In this document: piece after piece, positions 44,625 through 53,156 of the stretch
Position numbering within the stretch: position 1 is the first letter of the stretch
How the letters are laid out: the number at the start of each line of letters is the position of its first letter
Assembly (NCBI RefSeq): GCF_036181745.1
Contig: NZ_CP108080.1
Location: forward strand, 5,149,501 to 5,213,500
Length of the DNA: 64,000 nucleotides
Source of the DNA: Streptomyces sp. NBC_00259
GTDB lineage: Bacteria; Actinomycetota; Actinomycetes; Streptomycetales; Streptomycetaceae
Direction: 5' to 3'
Translations under genes and position numbers: made by a program
Notes under the pieces: model-generated
Databases searched by the model: none
What the model saw: the letters and a program-made list of their open reading frames with translations, nothing else
Told to the model about the DNA's origin: nothing

Positions 44625-45317
44625 TCACAGACCGAGCAGCCAGCGGCCTCCGCCGATCAATGAGCACAGCGACACGGCGTGGAAGAGGAAGAACCACATC
44701 GCGGGCGGCACATGGGTCAGCCGCGCCAGCTGGTCCGCGTCCGAGTCGGGTGCGCCACCGTGGCGCCGCTTGGCCTGGAGCTCGAAGGCCGGGCGGACGC
44801 CGCCGAGCAGCAGGAACCACACCGCCGCGTACGCGAACGCCGCCTGCACGGCCGGCTCGGTCAGCCAGGACACCAGGAGGAACGCGGCACCCGTGAGGAT
44901 CACGGTGAGCGCCCCGTACAGGTTGCGGATCATCACCAGCATCGCGATCAGCAGGGCCGTCGCCACCCAGAGCAGCAGCGTGATGCGGTGCGCGGCCAGC
45001 AGCCAGGCGCCGCCGAGGCCGAGCAGGGGCGGCGCGGTGTAGCCGGCGGCCGCCGTGAGGATCATGCCGAGGCCGGTCGGCTTTCCGCGGCTGACGGTCA
45101 GCCCGCTGGTGTCGGAGTGCAGCCGGATGCCCTGCAGCCGGCGGCCGGTGACCAGGGCGATGAGGCCGTGACCGCCCTCGTGGGCGATGGTGATCGCGTT
45201 GCGGGACAGCCGCCACAACGCGTGCGGGACGACCGCGACGAGGGCGAGCGCGGCCGCGGCTATGACCAGCCACTGCTCGGGCGCGGGCTGGGTGCCGAAG
45301 ACTTCGGGTGTGACCAT
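44625..45317 (-). CDS. M50-like membrane metallopeptidase
   Basis: A 230-residue multi-pass membrane protein with about six hydrophobic helices. The metal motif HEGGHGLIALVTG (HExxH) lies in the first third, as in M50B site-2-protease-like proteins, with a further polar segment SRGKPTGLGMILTAAAGY. The ATG is at 45317, 49 bp from the divergent SRAP gene. Substrate is unknown. Confidence 0.78.
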   Translation of the reverse strand: MVTPEVFGTQPAPEQWLVIAAAALALVAVVPHALWRLSRNAITIAHEGGHGLIALVTGRRLQGIRLHSDTSGLTVSRGKPTGLGMILTAAAGYTAPPLLGLGGAWLLAAHRITLLLWVATALLIAMLVMIRNLYGALTVILTGAAFLLVSWLTEPAVQAAFAYAAVWFLLLGGVRPAFELQAKRRHGGAPDSDADQLARLTHVPPAMWFFLFHAVSLCSLIGGGRWLLGL

Positions 45318-45366
45318 GTCCGGGGTGGCTCCTCGGGAGGCGCGGGGTCGTGGCAGTGTGGCACTT

Positions 45367-46182
45367 ATGTGCGGACGGTATGCAGCGAGTCGTAGGCCCG
45401 AGGACCTCACCGGACTCTTCCACGTGGAGAAGTGGGAGCCGACGGAGACCCTGGCCCCCGACTGGAACGTGGCCCCGACGAAAGAGGTCTACGCGGTACT
45501 GGAGCGTCCTGTGAAGGACGCGGACGACAGTCGTCCGGTTCGCCAGCTGCGCAAACTCAAGTGGGGACTCGTCCCGTCCTTCGCGAAGACGCCCGAAGGC
45601 GGGGCCCGGATGATCAACGCCCGCGCGGAGACCGTCCACGAGAAGCCCTCGTTCCGCCGCCCCTTCGTCGCCAGGCGCTGCATCCTGCCCGCCGACGGCT
45701 ACTACGAGTGGGTCACCGGCGCCGACGAGCGGGAGCTGGAGGTGCAGGGCAGGAAGAAGCGGCCCCGCAAGCAGCCGTACTTCGTCACGCCTGCCGACGG
45801 CTCGGTCTTCGCGATGGCCGGGCTCTACGAGTTCTGGCGCGACCGGACCCTGCCCGACGACCACCCCCAGTCCTGGTGGGTGACCTGCTCGGTGATCACG
45901 ACGGAGGCGGAGACCAGCCCGCTGGCGGTGGCGCCCGCCGAGGGGCCGCATGCGCTGGCCGACATCCACCCGCGGATGCCGCTGATGCTCACCGAGGACC
46001 GCTGGGACGCCTGGCTGGACCCGGCCCGCACCGATACGGACGAGCTGCGTGCGTTGCTGGCACCGCCGCCGCCCGGGCTGATGCGTGCGTACCCCGTGGG
46101 CACCGCGGTCTCGAACGTCCGCAACAACGGGCCCGAGCTGCTGGAGGAGCTGGCGGCGCCCGAGGTCGGCACGCTGTTCTGA
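45367..46182 (+). CDS. SOS response-associated peptidase (SRAP/YedK/HMCES)
   Basis: A 271-residue SRAP protein. Cys2 (MCGRYA) is the residue that forms a thiazolidine with abasic sites in single-stranded DNA. Other conserved residues are in PDWNVAPTKEV, MINARAETVHEKPSFR, ADGYYEWV and ADIHPRMPLML. It protects abasic lesions at replication forks by family knowledge. It has no long 5' UTR and is likely near-leaderless. Confidence 0.92.
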   Translation: MCGRYAASRRPEDLTGLFHVEKWEPTETLAPDWNVAPTKEVYAVLERPVKDADDSRPVRQLRKLKWGLVPSFAKTPEGGARMINARAETVHEKPSFRRPFVARRCILPADGYYEWVTGADERELEVQGRKKRPRKQPYFVTPADGSVFAMAGLYEFWRDRTLPDDHPQSWWVTCSVITTEAETSPLAVAPAEGPHALADIHPRMPLMLTEDRWDAWLDPARTDTDELRALLAPPPPGLMRAYPVGTAVSNVRNNGPELLEELAAPEVGTLF

Positions 46183-46215
46183 GACTTCGGGGCCGGCTGA
46201 TGTGACACTGCTGAC

Positions 46216-46851
46216 GTGACACAGAGCGAGATCATCGCGACACCCGCCGGGGACGCGCGCATCACCTGGCACCCGGCCACGACAGGGGCCCGGCTCGTGC
46301 TGGCGGTCAGCCATGGCGCTGGCGGCGGCATCGGCGCACGCGACCTGCAGGCACTCGCCGCCGAGCTGCCCGCCGCCGGGGTGACGGTGGCCCTCGTGGA
46401 ACAGCCCTGGCGGGTGGCAGGGAAGAAGGTGGCACCCGCGCCGAAGACCCTGGACATCGCCTGGCGGGCCCTGTGGCCGGCGCTGGAGAAGAAGGGCCTG
46501 CCCGTCGTCGCGGGCGGGCGCAGCGCCGGGGCGCGCGTGGCCTGCCGCACCGCCCGCGAGCTGGGCGCCCGCGCCGTACTCGCGCTCAGCTTCCCGCTCC
46601 ACCCGCCCGGGAAGCCGGAGAAGTCCCGCGCCGAGGAGCTGCTCGGCGCGGGCGTGCCCGTCCTCGTCGTCCAGGGAGGCAATGACCCGTTCGGGAAGCC
46701 GGAGGAGTTTCCCGGGGGCGAGTACGAGCTGATCGAGGTGGACTCCGCCGACCACGGGCTCTCCGTACCCAAGCGAGCGGCACTGAGCCAGGAGGAGGCC
46801 CTGGCCGCCGTGGTCGACGGCGTACGGAAGTGGATCACCGCGCTCGCCTGA
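46216..46851 (+). CDS. alpha/beta hydrolase family protein
   Basis: A 211-residue alpha/beta hydrolase of the KANL3/dienelactone-hydrolase-like type. The nucleophile is in VVAGGRSAGARVA near residue 100, the Asp is in VVQGGNDPFGKP, and the His is in VDSADHGLSVP. An N-terminal HGAGGG oxyanion-type motif (SHGAGGGIGARD) is present. The GTG start is 33 bp after the SRAP stop. Confidence 0.83.
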   Translation: MTQSEIIATPAGDARITWHPATTGARLVLAVSHGAGGGIGARDLQALAAELPAAGVTVALVEQPWRVAGKKVAPAPKTLDIAWRALWPALEKKGLPVVAGGRSAGARVACRTARELGARAVLALSFPLHPPGKPEKSRAEELLGAGVPVLVVQGGNDPFGKPEEFPGGEYELIEVDSADHGLSVPKRAALSQEEALAAVVDGVRKWITALA

Positions 46852-46956
46852 CGCCGCCTCCGGCACCGCACCCCCGCCACCGAACCCCGGGTAACCCGGG
46901 CACCGCACCCGCCGACTCCCAGGTGTCGCGCCCGTCACCCCGGTAACGGCCGCCCG

Positions 46957-46985
46957 GGGAATAGGGGAGGGCGGGTCTTCTGTTG
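46957..46985 (+). promoter_or_regulatory. sigma-R-dependent promoter of sigR (sigRp2-like)
   Basis: GGGAAT (46957-46962) is followed after 19 bases by GTTG (from 46982), matching the sigma-R consensus GGAAT-N18-GTT within one base of spacing. It lies about 45 bp before ATG 47029, so transcripts would include the long SigR start. The positive feedback loop is known for this locus in Streptomyces. Confidence 0.82.
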
Positions 46986-47028
46986 TGGCTGACGTCAGTA
47001 CAGGAAGCGTGGAGAGGGAGTCCAGCGC

Positions 47029-47841
47029 ATGGGTTCGACCATCTGCCCGAGCAGGTCGCAGGCCGCCGACCTCGAGTGGACCGTGCTGTCCGCGCCGAAG
47101 GCGGCCACGATTCGGGCGGCGGGCGGAGCGGTTGGTCGTCTATCCTCCGATTCGAGCGGGTCCGGTCTCGGCCCCGCCACAGCGTTGGAGGAGGTGGGTC
47201 CGGTCACTGGGACCGACGACGGCCGTGCCGAAGAGACGGCCGGCGAGCGCAACGCCCGCTTCGAGCGGGACGCTCTCGGCTACCTCGACCAGATGTACTC
47301 GGCCGCGCTGCGCATGACGCGCAATCCGGCCGACGCCGAGGATCTCGTACAGGAGACGTACGCGAAGGCCTACGGTTCGTTCCACCAGTTCCGCGAGGGC
47401 ACGAACCTCAAGGCGTGGATGTACCGCATCCTCACGAACACCTTCATCAACTCGTACCGCAAGAAGCAGCGCGAGCCCCAGCGCAGTGCCGCCGAGGAGA
47501 TCGAGGACTGGCAGCTCGCCCGCGCCGAGTCGCACATGTCGACCGGTCTGCGCTCCGCCGAGTCCCAGGCCCTCGACCATCTGCCCGACTCGGACGTGAA
47601 GGAAGCCCTGCAGGCGATCCCCGAGGAGTTCCGCATCGCCGTCTATCTCGCCGATGTAGAGGGCTTTGCCTACAAGGAGATCGCGGACATCATGGGGACA
47701 CCCATCGGTACGGTGATGTCCCGACTGCACCGGGGTCGCCGCCAGCTGCGCGGCATGCTCGAGGACTACGCCCGCGATCGCGGACTCGTTCCAGCGGGCG
47801 CCGGGGAGTCGACGAACGATCGGAAAGGCGCGGGCTCATGA
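47029..47841 (+). CDS. sigR: ECF sigma factor SigR (long and short forms)
   Basis: An ECF sigma factor controlling the thiol-oxidative stress regulon. Region 2 is YLDQMYSAALRMTRNPADAE to DLVQETYAKAY; region 4 is GFAYKEIADIMGTPIGTVMS. The ATG at 47029 has AGGGAG eight bases upstream and gives 270 residues. An internal GTG at 47194, preceded by GGAGGAG, gives the 215-residue core. The difference is exactly 55 residues, matching the known unstable SigR' isoform. A TATCCT (47141-47146) could be the -10 of the constitutive promoter for the short form. The stop overlaps the rsrA start (ATGA). Confidence 0.93.
   Translation: MGSTICPSRSQAADLEWTVLSAPKAATIRAAGGAVGRLSSDSSGSGLGPATALEEVGPVTGTDDGRAEETAGERNARFERDALGYLDQMYSAALRMTRNPADAEDLVQETYAKAYGSFHQFREGTNLKAWMYRILTNTFINSYRKKQREPQRSAAEEIEDWQLARAESHMSTGLRSAESQALDHLPDSDVKEALQAIPEEFRIAVYLADVEGFAYKEIADIMGTPIGTVMSRLHRGRRQLRGMLEDYARDRGLVPAGAGESTNDRKGAGS
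47187..47196 (+). promoter_or_regulatory. internal translation start for the short SigR form
   Basis: GGAGGAG immediately precedes GTG 47194-47196, in frame with the longer ATG and 55 codons downstream. It would give the stable housekeeping SigR. The Shine-Dalgarno spacing is short, about 3-4 bases. Confidence 0.75.
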
Positions 47842-48155
47842 GCTGCGGAGAGCCGCACGAGACTGACTGCGCAGAGGTGCTCGACCATCTTTACGAGTTC
47901 CTCGACCGCGAGATGCCCGACGCCGACTGCACGAAGTTCGAGGTGCACTTCGAGGAGTGCTCCCCGTGCCTCGAGAAGTACGGCCTGGAGCAGGCGGTCA
48001 AGAAGCTCGTCAAGCGCTGCTGCGGCCATGACGACGTACCGGTGGATCTGCGTGCCAAGGTCATGGGGCGGATCGAGCTGATCAGGGCCGGTGAGACCGT
48101 GCCCGACCACGATGTGACAGCGGACCCGGCCGACGCGCCGACCCCCGCGGAGTAG
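47838..48155 (+). CDS. rsrA: redox-sensitive anti-sigma factor RsrA
   Basis: A 105-residue zinc-containing anti-sigma factor. The ZAS motif is H37-x3-C41-x2-C44 (HFEECSPC) with C11. C3, C31, C61 and C62 occupy the positions I recall from the characterised protein. Disulfide formation (C11-C44 or C41) releases zinc and frees SigR. The ATG overlaps the sigR stop by one base pair pattern (ATGA), keeping the two products in balance. Confidence 0.95.
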   Translation: MSCGEPHETDCAEVLDHLYEFLDREMPDADCTKFEVHFEECSPCLEKYGLEQAVKKLVKRCCGHDDVPVDLRAKVMGRIELIRAGETVPDHDVTADPADAPTPAE

Positions 48156-48197
48156 TCCGGCTCCGCCGGTGGACGTGGCTCCGCCGGCACGACGGAC

Positions 48198-48230
48198 GAA
48201 GGGGCGGGCCCGCCCGGGCCACGCCCCTTC
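48198..48230 (+). terminator. terminator-like hairpin after rsrA
   Basis: A perfect 9-bp stem GAAGGGGCG/CGCCCCTTC with a GC-rich 15-nt loop, 42 bp after rsrA. It lacks a U-tract. Confidence 0.55.
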
Positions 48231-48321
48231 GCCGTGCCCGGGCACGTCCTTGGCCGTTCTTCGCCGTATCGGAGCACGCCCTTCGCCGTGCCCGGACACA
48301 CCCTTCGCCGTATCCGGGCAC
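48224..48321 (+). repeat. 22-bp repeats between rsrA and the HD-domain gene
   Basis: Three contiguous 22-bp units (48256-48277, 48278-48299, 48300-48321) follow the pattern NCCCTTCGCCGTRYCCGGRCAC. A fourth copy at 48224-48245 is separated by 10 bp. Several units contain the near-palindrome GTGCCCGGGCAC. The array fills most of the 277-bp gap. Confidence 0.85.
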
Positions 48322-48432
48322 ATCACGCTCGTGTCACCCGATGGTGCTAATCGGCCGCTTCCGAACCTCCGGACCCGGCCAACTCGCTAGCCTTGCGCTC
48401 GATTTGGGGGCGGCCTAGGAGGCTGAGAGCGG

Positions 48433-49818
48433 GTGAAAGGCATTCCCGGAACGGCGCGCGTGTACATCGGGTGCGCCGTGGTGGGCGCCGGAGTGTGTGC
48501 TCTGCCTGCCGTGCGCCCCGGAGCGGGTACGCCGTGGAGCGCCCTCGCGCTGCTCGCCGGGCTGTACGCCGTCTGCGAGGCGGCCGCGCGCTGTCCCTTC
48601 CCCGGGCGGCTGCCCGGCCGGTCCGCGCCCATCGGCGCCGGATCGTTCTTCCCCGTACTGCTCGCCGCGGCGCTGCTGCTGCCGCCCGCGGCGGCCGCGC
48701 TGGCCGCGGTACCGGGGGCACTGTTCGCCCACGTCGAGCAGCGTCCCCGCGGCGTCCGGCGCGTCTGGCGGGCGGCCCAGCTCGCCCTGGCCGCCTGGGC
48801 CGCGTCCCGTACGGCCGTCCTGCTCGACGGCCCGGCCGCGCTGAGCAGCCCCGACTTCCCCTACGCGCTGCTGCCCGCGACCGCCGCCGCACTCACGTTC
48901 TGCCTCGTCGTGACCGCGCTCGACGGAGTCATCCTCGCCGGCGCCGAACGCGTCCCCTTACGGTCGGCCTGGCGGGGAACGCTGCTGCGCTCGCTCGGCC
49001 CGCATGTCGTGCACGGGCTGGCCGGGCTGATGATGGCGGTGCTGTGGCGCAGCCCCTACGGCCCGGTGTCCGCGCTGTTCGTCCTGCTGCCGATGTACAT
49101 CTCCAGCTGGGTCTTCGCGCAGTACCACCGCGAGCAGGGCGCCCACCGGTCCACCATCCGCGCCCTGGTGCAGGCCGTCGACATCAAGGACAGGTACACC
49201 CGCGGGCACAGCGAGCGGGTGGGCCGTGCGTCCGTGCTGATCGCCCGCGAGCTGGGCATGGCGGAGGAGCGCCTCGAAGTGCTGCGCTTCGCCGGGATCC
49301 TCCATGACGTCGGCAAGCTGGGCGTGCCCACGCGGGTGCTGCGCAAGGACGGCCCGCTCACGCCGGAGGAGCGCCGGGTCATCGAGCTGCACCCGGAGTA
49401 CGGGCACGAGATGGTCCGCGGCATCGGCTTCCTCGGCGAGGCGAGGGCGGCGATCCTGCACCACCACGAACGCCTCGACGGCAGCGGCTACCCGTACGGC
49501 CTCGTGGGCCGCCAGATCCCCGAGTTCGCCCGGGTCGTCGCCGTCGCCGACGCCTTCGACGCCATGACCTCGACCCGGTCGTACAGCAGGGCGCGGCCCG
49601 TCGCCACCGCCGTCGAGGAGCTCAAGCGCTGCGCCGGCACGCAGTTCGACCCCCGGATGGTCCGTGCCCTCGTCCGTGCCCTCGACCGCCACGGCTGGGA
49701 GACCACCGTCACCGCCGACGAACCCGCCGTACCCGCCCAGCCGCGCCGGGAGCGGCCCGCCGCCCCGGTGGTCCCCACGGTGGCACCGGCGGCGGCACGG
49801 CACAGGCGGGGCGGATGA
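48433..49818 (+). CDS. membrane HD-GYP-type phosphohydrolase
   Basis: A 461-residue protein. The N-terminal ~235 residues form about six hydrophobic helices. The C-terminal part is a complete HD-GYP-like domain: YTRGHSERVGR, FAGILHDVGKLGVP, HPEYGHEMV, ILHHHERLDGSGYP and VADAFDAMTSTRSY. HD-GYP enzymes often hydrolyse cyclic dinucleotides; the substrate here is not proven. The GTG start is preceded by AGGAGG about 15 bases upstream. Its stop overlaps the next gene (ATGA). Confidence 0.85.
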   Translation: MKGIPGTARVYIGCAVVGAGVCALPAVRPGAGTPWSALALLAGLYAVCEAAARCPFPGRLPGRSAPIGAGSFFPVLLAAALLLPPAAAALAAVPGALFAHVEQRPRGVRRVWRAAQLALAAWAASRTAVLLDGPAALSSPDFPYALLPATAAALTFCLVVTALDGVILAGAERVPLRSAWRGTLLRSLGPHVVHGLAGLMMAVLWRSPYGPVSALFVLLPMYISSWVFAQYHREQGAHRSTIRALVQAVDIKDRYTRGHSERVGRASVLIARELGMAEERLEVLRFAGILHDVGKLGVPTRVLRKDGPLTPEERRVIELHPEYGHEMVRGIGFLGEARAAILHHHERLDGSGYPYGLVGRQIPEFARVVAVADAFDAMTSTRSYSRARPVATAVEELKRCAGTQFDPRMVRALVRALDRHGWETTVTADEPAVPAQPRRERPAAPVVPTVAPAAARHRRGG

Positions 49819-51086
49819 GACCGAGGGCGGGGCGGACGGGACCGAGGGCGCCGGCCGTCGTCACGGCCGTGTACGGCGCCGCCGCCGTGCTCACCGCGGC
49901 CGGGCTCGGCAGGACCGCGTGGAGCGGGATCGAGGACCCGGGGATCGCGCTCGCGTTCGGTGTGCTCATCGCCGTCGGGGAGCTGGCCCGCTGGGGCGCG
50001 CTTCCCGGAGAGCGGGAACCCGCGCCCCTCGGGTCGGCCGGAGCGCTCGCGTACGCGCTGCTCGGCGAGAGCGGCGGGCGGCCCACCACCCATGGTGTCC
50101 TCCAGGTCGTCGCGGTCGTCACCGCGGCCGCCCTCGTCGGCGCCGTACCGCACATCGCCCGGGGCCGCGGGCCCGCCCTCGACCATGTGGCGCGCAGGGT
50201 GCTCACCGTCGCCTTCGCCGCGGTCTGCTTCCAGCCGCTGTACAACTCCGGTGCGCTGGCCGACCATCTCGGCAGAGGGCCGTACCACGCTCTCTACCTG
50301 CTGCTCCTGCTGCTCCTCACCGCACTCTGCGACGCCGTGCTCGCCGCGCTGATGCTCCGCGCCCGTACGCGGCACCCCTACGGGCCGCTGCTGCGCGACG
50401 AGCTGCGCGCGCTGCCCGGCATAGGCTCCGCCGTCTGCGCCACCGGTGCCGTGATGGCGCTCGGCACCGCCGTCGCCGGGCTCTGGGCACTGCCCGTCTT
50501 CTGTCTGCCGCTGCTGCTCAGCCAGCTCTCGTTCCGGCGGTACGCGGCGGTCCGCACCACCTACCGGCAGACCATCGCCTCACTCGCCCGGGCGACCGAG
50601 ATCGCCGGCTACACCCCTCACGGGCATGCCCACAGGGTGGCCGCGCTGAGCACGGCCGTCGGCCGTGAGCTGGGGCTCTCCGGGCCCGAGCTGACCGTTC
50701 TGGAGTACGCGGCGCTGATGCACGACATCGGGCAGCTCTCGCTCGTCGACCCGGTCCCGGAAGGCGCCACCGCCCTGCTGCCGGTCGTGGAACAGCGCAG
50801 GATCGCGCTCCTGGGCGGTGCCGTCGTCCGTCAGACGGGGGTTCCCGCGGCCGTCGCCGTGGTCGTCGAGCGCCAGGCCGACCCCTACCGGGAACAGCCG
50901 CTGCCCGCCCGGATTGTCCGTACCGTCAACGCGTACGACGATCTCACCGGTGAAAGTGCGGGGAGCGCTCTGGCCGCCCTGGAGCAGCTCCGCCTCGGTA
51001 CCGCCCGCGACTACCAGCCGGAAGTCGTGGAATCCCTGGCCCGCGTCCTGTCGCGTGGTGGTCTCGGTCCCGCCCGGGCTGGGTAA
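49815..51086 (+). CDS. membrane HD-domain protein, degenerate
   Basis: A 423-residue paralogue of the preceding protein with the same membrane-plus-HD layout. YTPHGHAHRVAAL and LMHDIGQLSLV retain the HD pair. The downstream motifs are lost: no HP, no HHE, no GYP (VVVERQADPYREQ instead), although NAYDDLTGESAGS remains. It may be a regulatory partner of the first protein. The ATG overlaps its stop, so the two are translationally coupled. Confidence 0.82.
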   Translation: MRPRAGRTGPRAPAVVTAVYGAAAVLTAAGLGRTAWSGIEDPGIALAFGVLIAVGELARWGALPGEREPAPLGSAGALAYALLGESGGRPTTHGVLQVVAVVTAAALVGAVPHIARGRGPALDHVARRVLTVAFAAVCFQPLYNSGALADHLGRGPYHALYLLLLLLLTALCDAVLAALMLRARTRHPYGPLLRDELRALPGIGSAVCATGAVMALGTAVAGLWALPVFCLPLLLSQLSFRRYAAVRTTYRQTIASLARATEIAGYTPHGHAHRVAALSTAVGRELGLSGPELTVLEYAALMHDIGQLSLVDPVPEGATALLPVVEQRRIALLGGAVVRQTGVPAAVAVVVERQADPYREQPLPARIVRTVNAYDDLTGESAGSALAALEQLRLGTARDYQPEVVESLARVLSRGGLGPARAG

Positions 51087-51218
51087 CCCATGGGTAATGA
51101 GCGGCCGTCCGACCGGGCATGGTTGGATGCGAAAGAAGGACCACTGAGAGATATAGACACACAGACACTCAGACAAGTGTCCGGGGGCAATGACCCGAGC
51201 GACCGGCAGGCGGGAATC

Positions 51219-52223
51219 GTGAGGATCTTCGGGAAGGTACGGCATCGGCCCTCCGCCTCTTGGCGGCAGGCCACCGACCGCGCGTTCACGCTGATCGGCG
51301 ACGGCCGGTACGAGGACGCGGGCGCGCTGCTCACGCGCGCGGCGGACCTGGAGCCCTGGCTCTCCGAGTCCTGGTTCAACCTGGCGCTGCTGCACAAGTT
51401 CCGGCACGACTGGGAGCAGGCGCGCGCCGCGGGCCTGCGGGCCGTCGCGCTGCTGGACAAGGAGACCGGCGCTCCCGACTGGTGGAACGTCGGGATCGCG
51501 GCGACCGCGCTGCAGGACTGGCCGCTGGCCCGCCGTGCCTGGCAGGCGTACGGGCTGAAGGTGCCCGGAGGCCCGCGTGCCGCGGGCGGCGGAGGGGCCG
51601 CGGCGGGCGTCGAGCCCGTCGGGATGGAGCTGGGCAGCGCCGCCGTACGGCTGTCGCCGGAGGGCGAGGCCGAGGTCGTATGGGGTCGCAGGCTCGACCC
51701 GGCGCGCATGGAGGTCCTGTCCATTCCGCTGCCGTCCTCCGGCCGCCGCTGGGGCGAGGTCGTCCTGCACGACGGGGTCCCGCATGGCGAGCGGACCACG
51801 GCCGCGGGCCACAGCTTCCCCGTCTTCGACGAGATCGAGCTCTGGGCGCCCTCGCCCGTCCCCACCTGGGTGGTGCTGCTGGAGGCCGCCACGGAGGACG
51901 ACCGGGACGCGCTGGAGCAGCTGGCCGCCGACGCCGGGTTCGCCGCCGAGGACTGGTCCTCGTCGGTGCGGCTGCTGTGCCGGGCCTGTTCCGAGAGCCG
52001 GATGCCCAGCGCCGAGGGCGACGGGGAGCACTTGGACCCGCACGACCACAGCGAGCCGGGCCACCCGGGGCCGCTCGGCCACCGCACGGCCGGGGATCTG
52101 TGGGTGCCGGAGCGCGAGTGCGGTATCGCGGCGCCGGCCGCGCTGGTCCGGGGGCTGCTCGACGGCTGGGTGGCGGACAGTCCCGACAGCCGTGAGTGGC
52201 GGGATCTCGAGGAAGTCTGCTGA
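51219..52223 (+). CDS. TPR-like repeat protein
   Basis: A 334-residue protein. A TPR-like N-terminal part (RAFTLIGDGRYEDAGALLTR, then ESWFNLALLHKFRHDWEQAR) is followed by a beta-rich domain of unknown type. The GTG at 51219 was chosen. The in-frame stretch from ATG 51090 has third positions near 50% GC and rare codons (AGA, ATA), unlike every neighbour, so it looks noncoding and probably holds the promoter. Function is unknown. Confidence 0.75.
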   Translation: MRIFGKVRHRPSASWRQATDRAFTLIGDGRYEDAGALLTRAADLEPWLSESWFNLALLHKFRHDWEQARAAGLRAVALLDKETGAPDWWNVGIAATALQDWPLARRAWQAYGLKVPGGPRAAGGGGAAAGVEPVGMELGSAAVRLSPEGEAEVVWGRRLDPARMEVLSIPLPSSGRRWGEVVLHDGVPHGERTTAAGHSFPVFDEIELWAPSPVPTWVVLLEAATEDDRDALEQLAADAGFAAEDWSSSVRLLCRACSESRMPSAEGDGEHLDPHDHSEPGHPGPLGHRTAGDLWVPERECGIAAPAALVRGLLDGWVADSPDSREWRDLEEVC

Positions 52224-52289
52224 CCACTCCGGCGGGGGCCGTAGGCTGTACGGGTCACCGGGACGGTTTTGAGGAAGGCTTACGGCGGA

Positions 52290-52919
52290 ATGGCGCAGCA
52301 GGAGACGGACGAGCAGATCAACGACGGCTTCGTCGTCGACACGGAGGACTGCGAGGAGCGTGAGCGGGCCTACCGCGAGCGTGGCACGGCCCGTCCCATC
52401 ACCGTCGTCGGCAACCCGGTGCTCCACAAGGAGTGCAAGGACGTCACCGAGTTCGACGAGGGGCTCGCGGCGCTGATCGACGACATGTTCGCCAGCCAGC
52501 GGGCGGCCGAGGGCGTGGGCCTGGCCGCCAACCAGATCGGCGTGGACCTGAAGGTCTTCGTCTACGACTGCCCCGACGACGAGGGCCTGCGTCACACGGG
52601 CGTCGTCTGCAACCCGGTGCTGCAGGAGCTGCCGCCGGAGCGCCGCGTCCTCGACGACTCCAACGAGGGCTGCCTGTCGGTCCCGACGGCCTACGCGTCG
52701 CTGGCCCGCCCCGACTACGCCGAGGTGCACGGCCAGGACGCCGAGGGCAACCCGATCAAGGTCCGCGGCACCGGCTACTTCGCGCGCTGCCTGCAGCACG
52801 AGACGGACCACCTGTACGGCTACCTGTACATCGACCGGCTGTCGAAGCGGGACCGCAAGGACGCGCTGCGGCAGATGGCCGACGGCACGCCGCGCTACGA
52901 GACCGTGCCGAACGACTGA
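52290..52919 (+). CDS. def: peptide deformylase
   Basis: A 209-residue peptide deformylase removing the N-formyl group from nascent proteins. Its three motifs are GVGLAANQIG, EGCLSVP (metal Cys) and HETDHL (HExxH metal site). The N-terminal ~35 residues are acidic and variable. The ATG at 52290 is preceded by GAGGAAGG 11 bases away; a TTG at 52269 is a weaker alternative. No sigma-R promoter was found in the 66 bp upstream gap. Confidence 0.92.
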   Translation: MAQQETDEQINDGFVVDTEDCEERERAYRERGTARPITVVGNPVLHKECKDVTEFDEGLAALIDDMFASQRAAEGVGLAANQIGVDLKVFVYDCPDDEGLRHTGVVCNPVLQELPPERRVLDDSNEGCLSVPTAYASLARPDYAEVHGQDAEGNPIKVRGTGYFARCLQHETDHLYGYLYIDRLSKRDRKDALRQMADGTPRYETVPND

Positions 52920-53156
52920 CCCCTGCGGCTGCACCTTCGGCTGATCCCTGAGCGATTGGTCCCTGCGGCTGCCCCTTCGGCCGCCGCTCGCCGTCGTGCG
53001 TGTCCGCGCCCCGCTCCGTAGACCGGTGCGGGGCGCGGCCGTTACCGCCAGTGGGCCGACAAATGACAGCTGTCCCGGCCCTGTTGACGCGCGTCGACCG
53101 TCACGTCAGTCTCTGGCGTGCACTCCCTCATCCGGTGGACTCGTCATGGAGGGCCG

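Noticed and set aside
42079..45042. Long plus-strand frame opposite rsgA-aroA
   Set aside because: It is antisense to two housekeeping genes with exact motifs; no recognisable domain in the translation.
48224..48321. CRISPR array
   Set aside because: Units are contiguous with no unique spacers, and no cas genes are present.
52281..52294. GGAAT at the deformylase start as a sigma-R -35
   Set aside because: It overlaps the start codon and has no GTT 18 bases downstream in a usable position.
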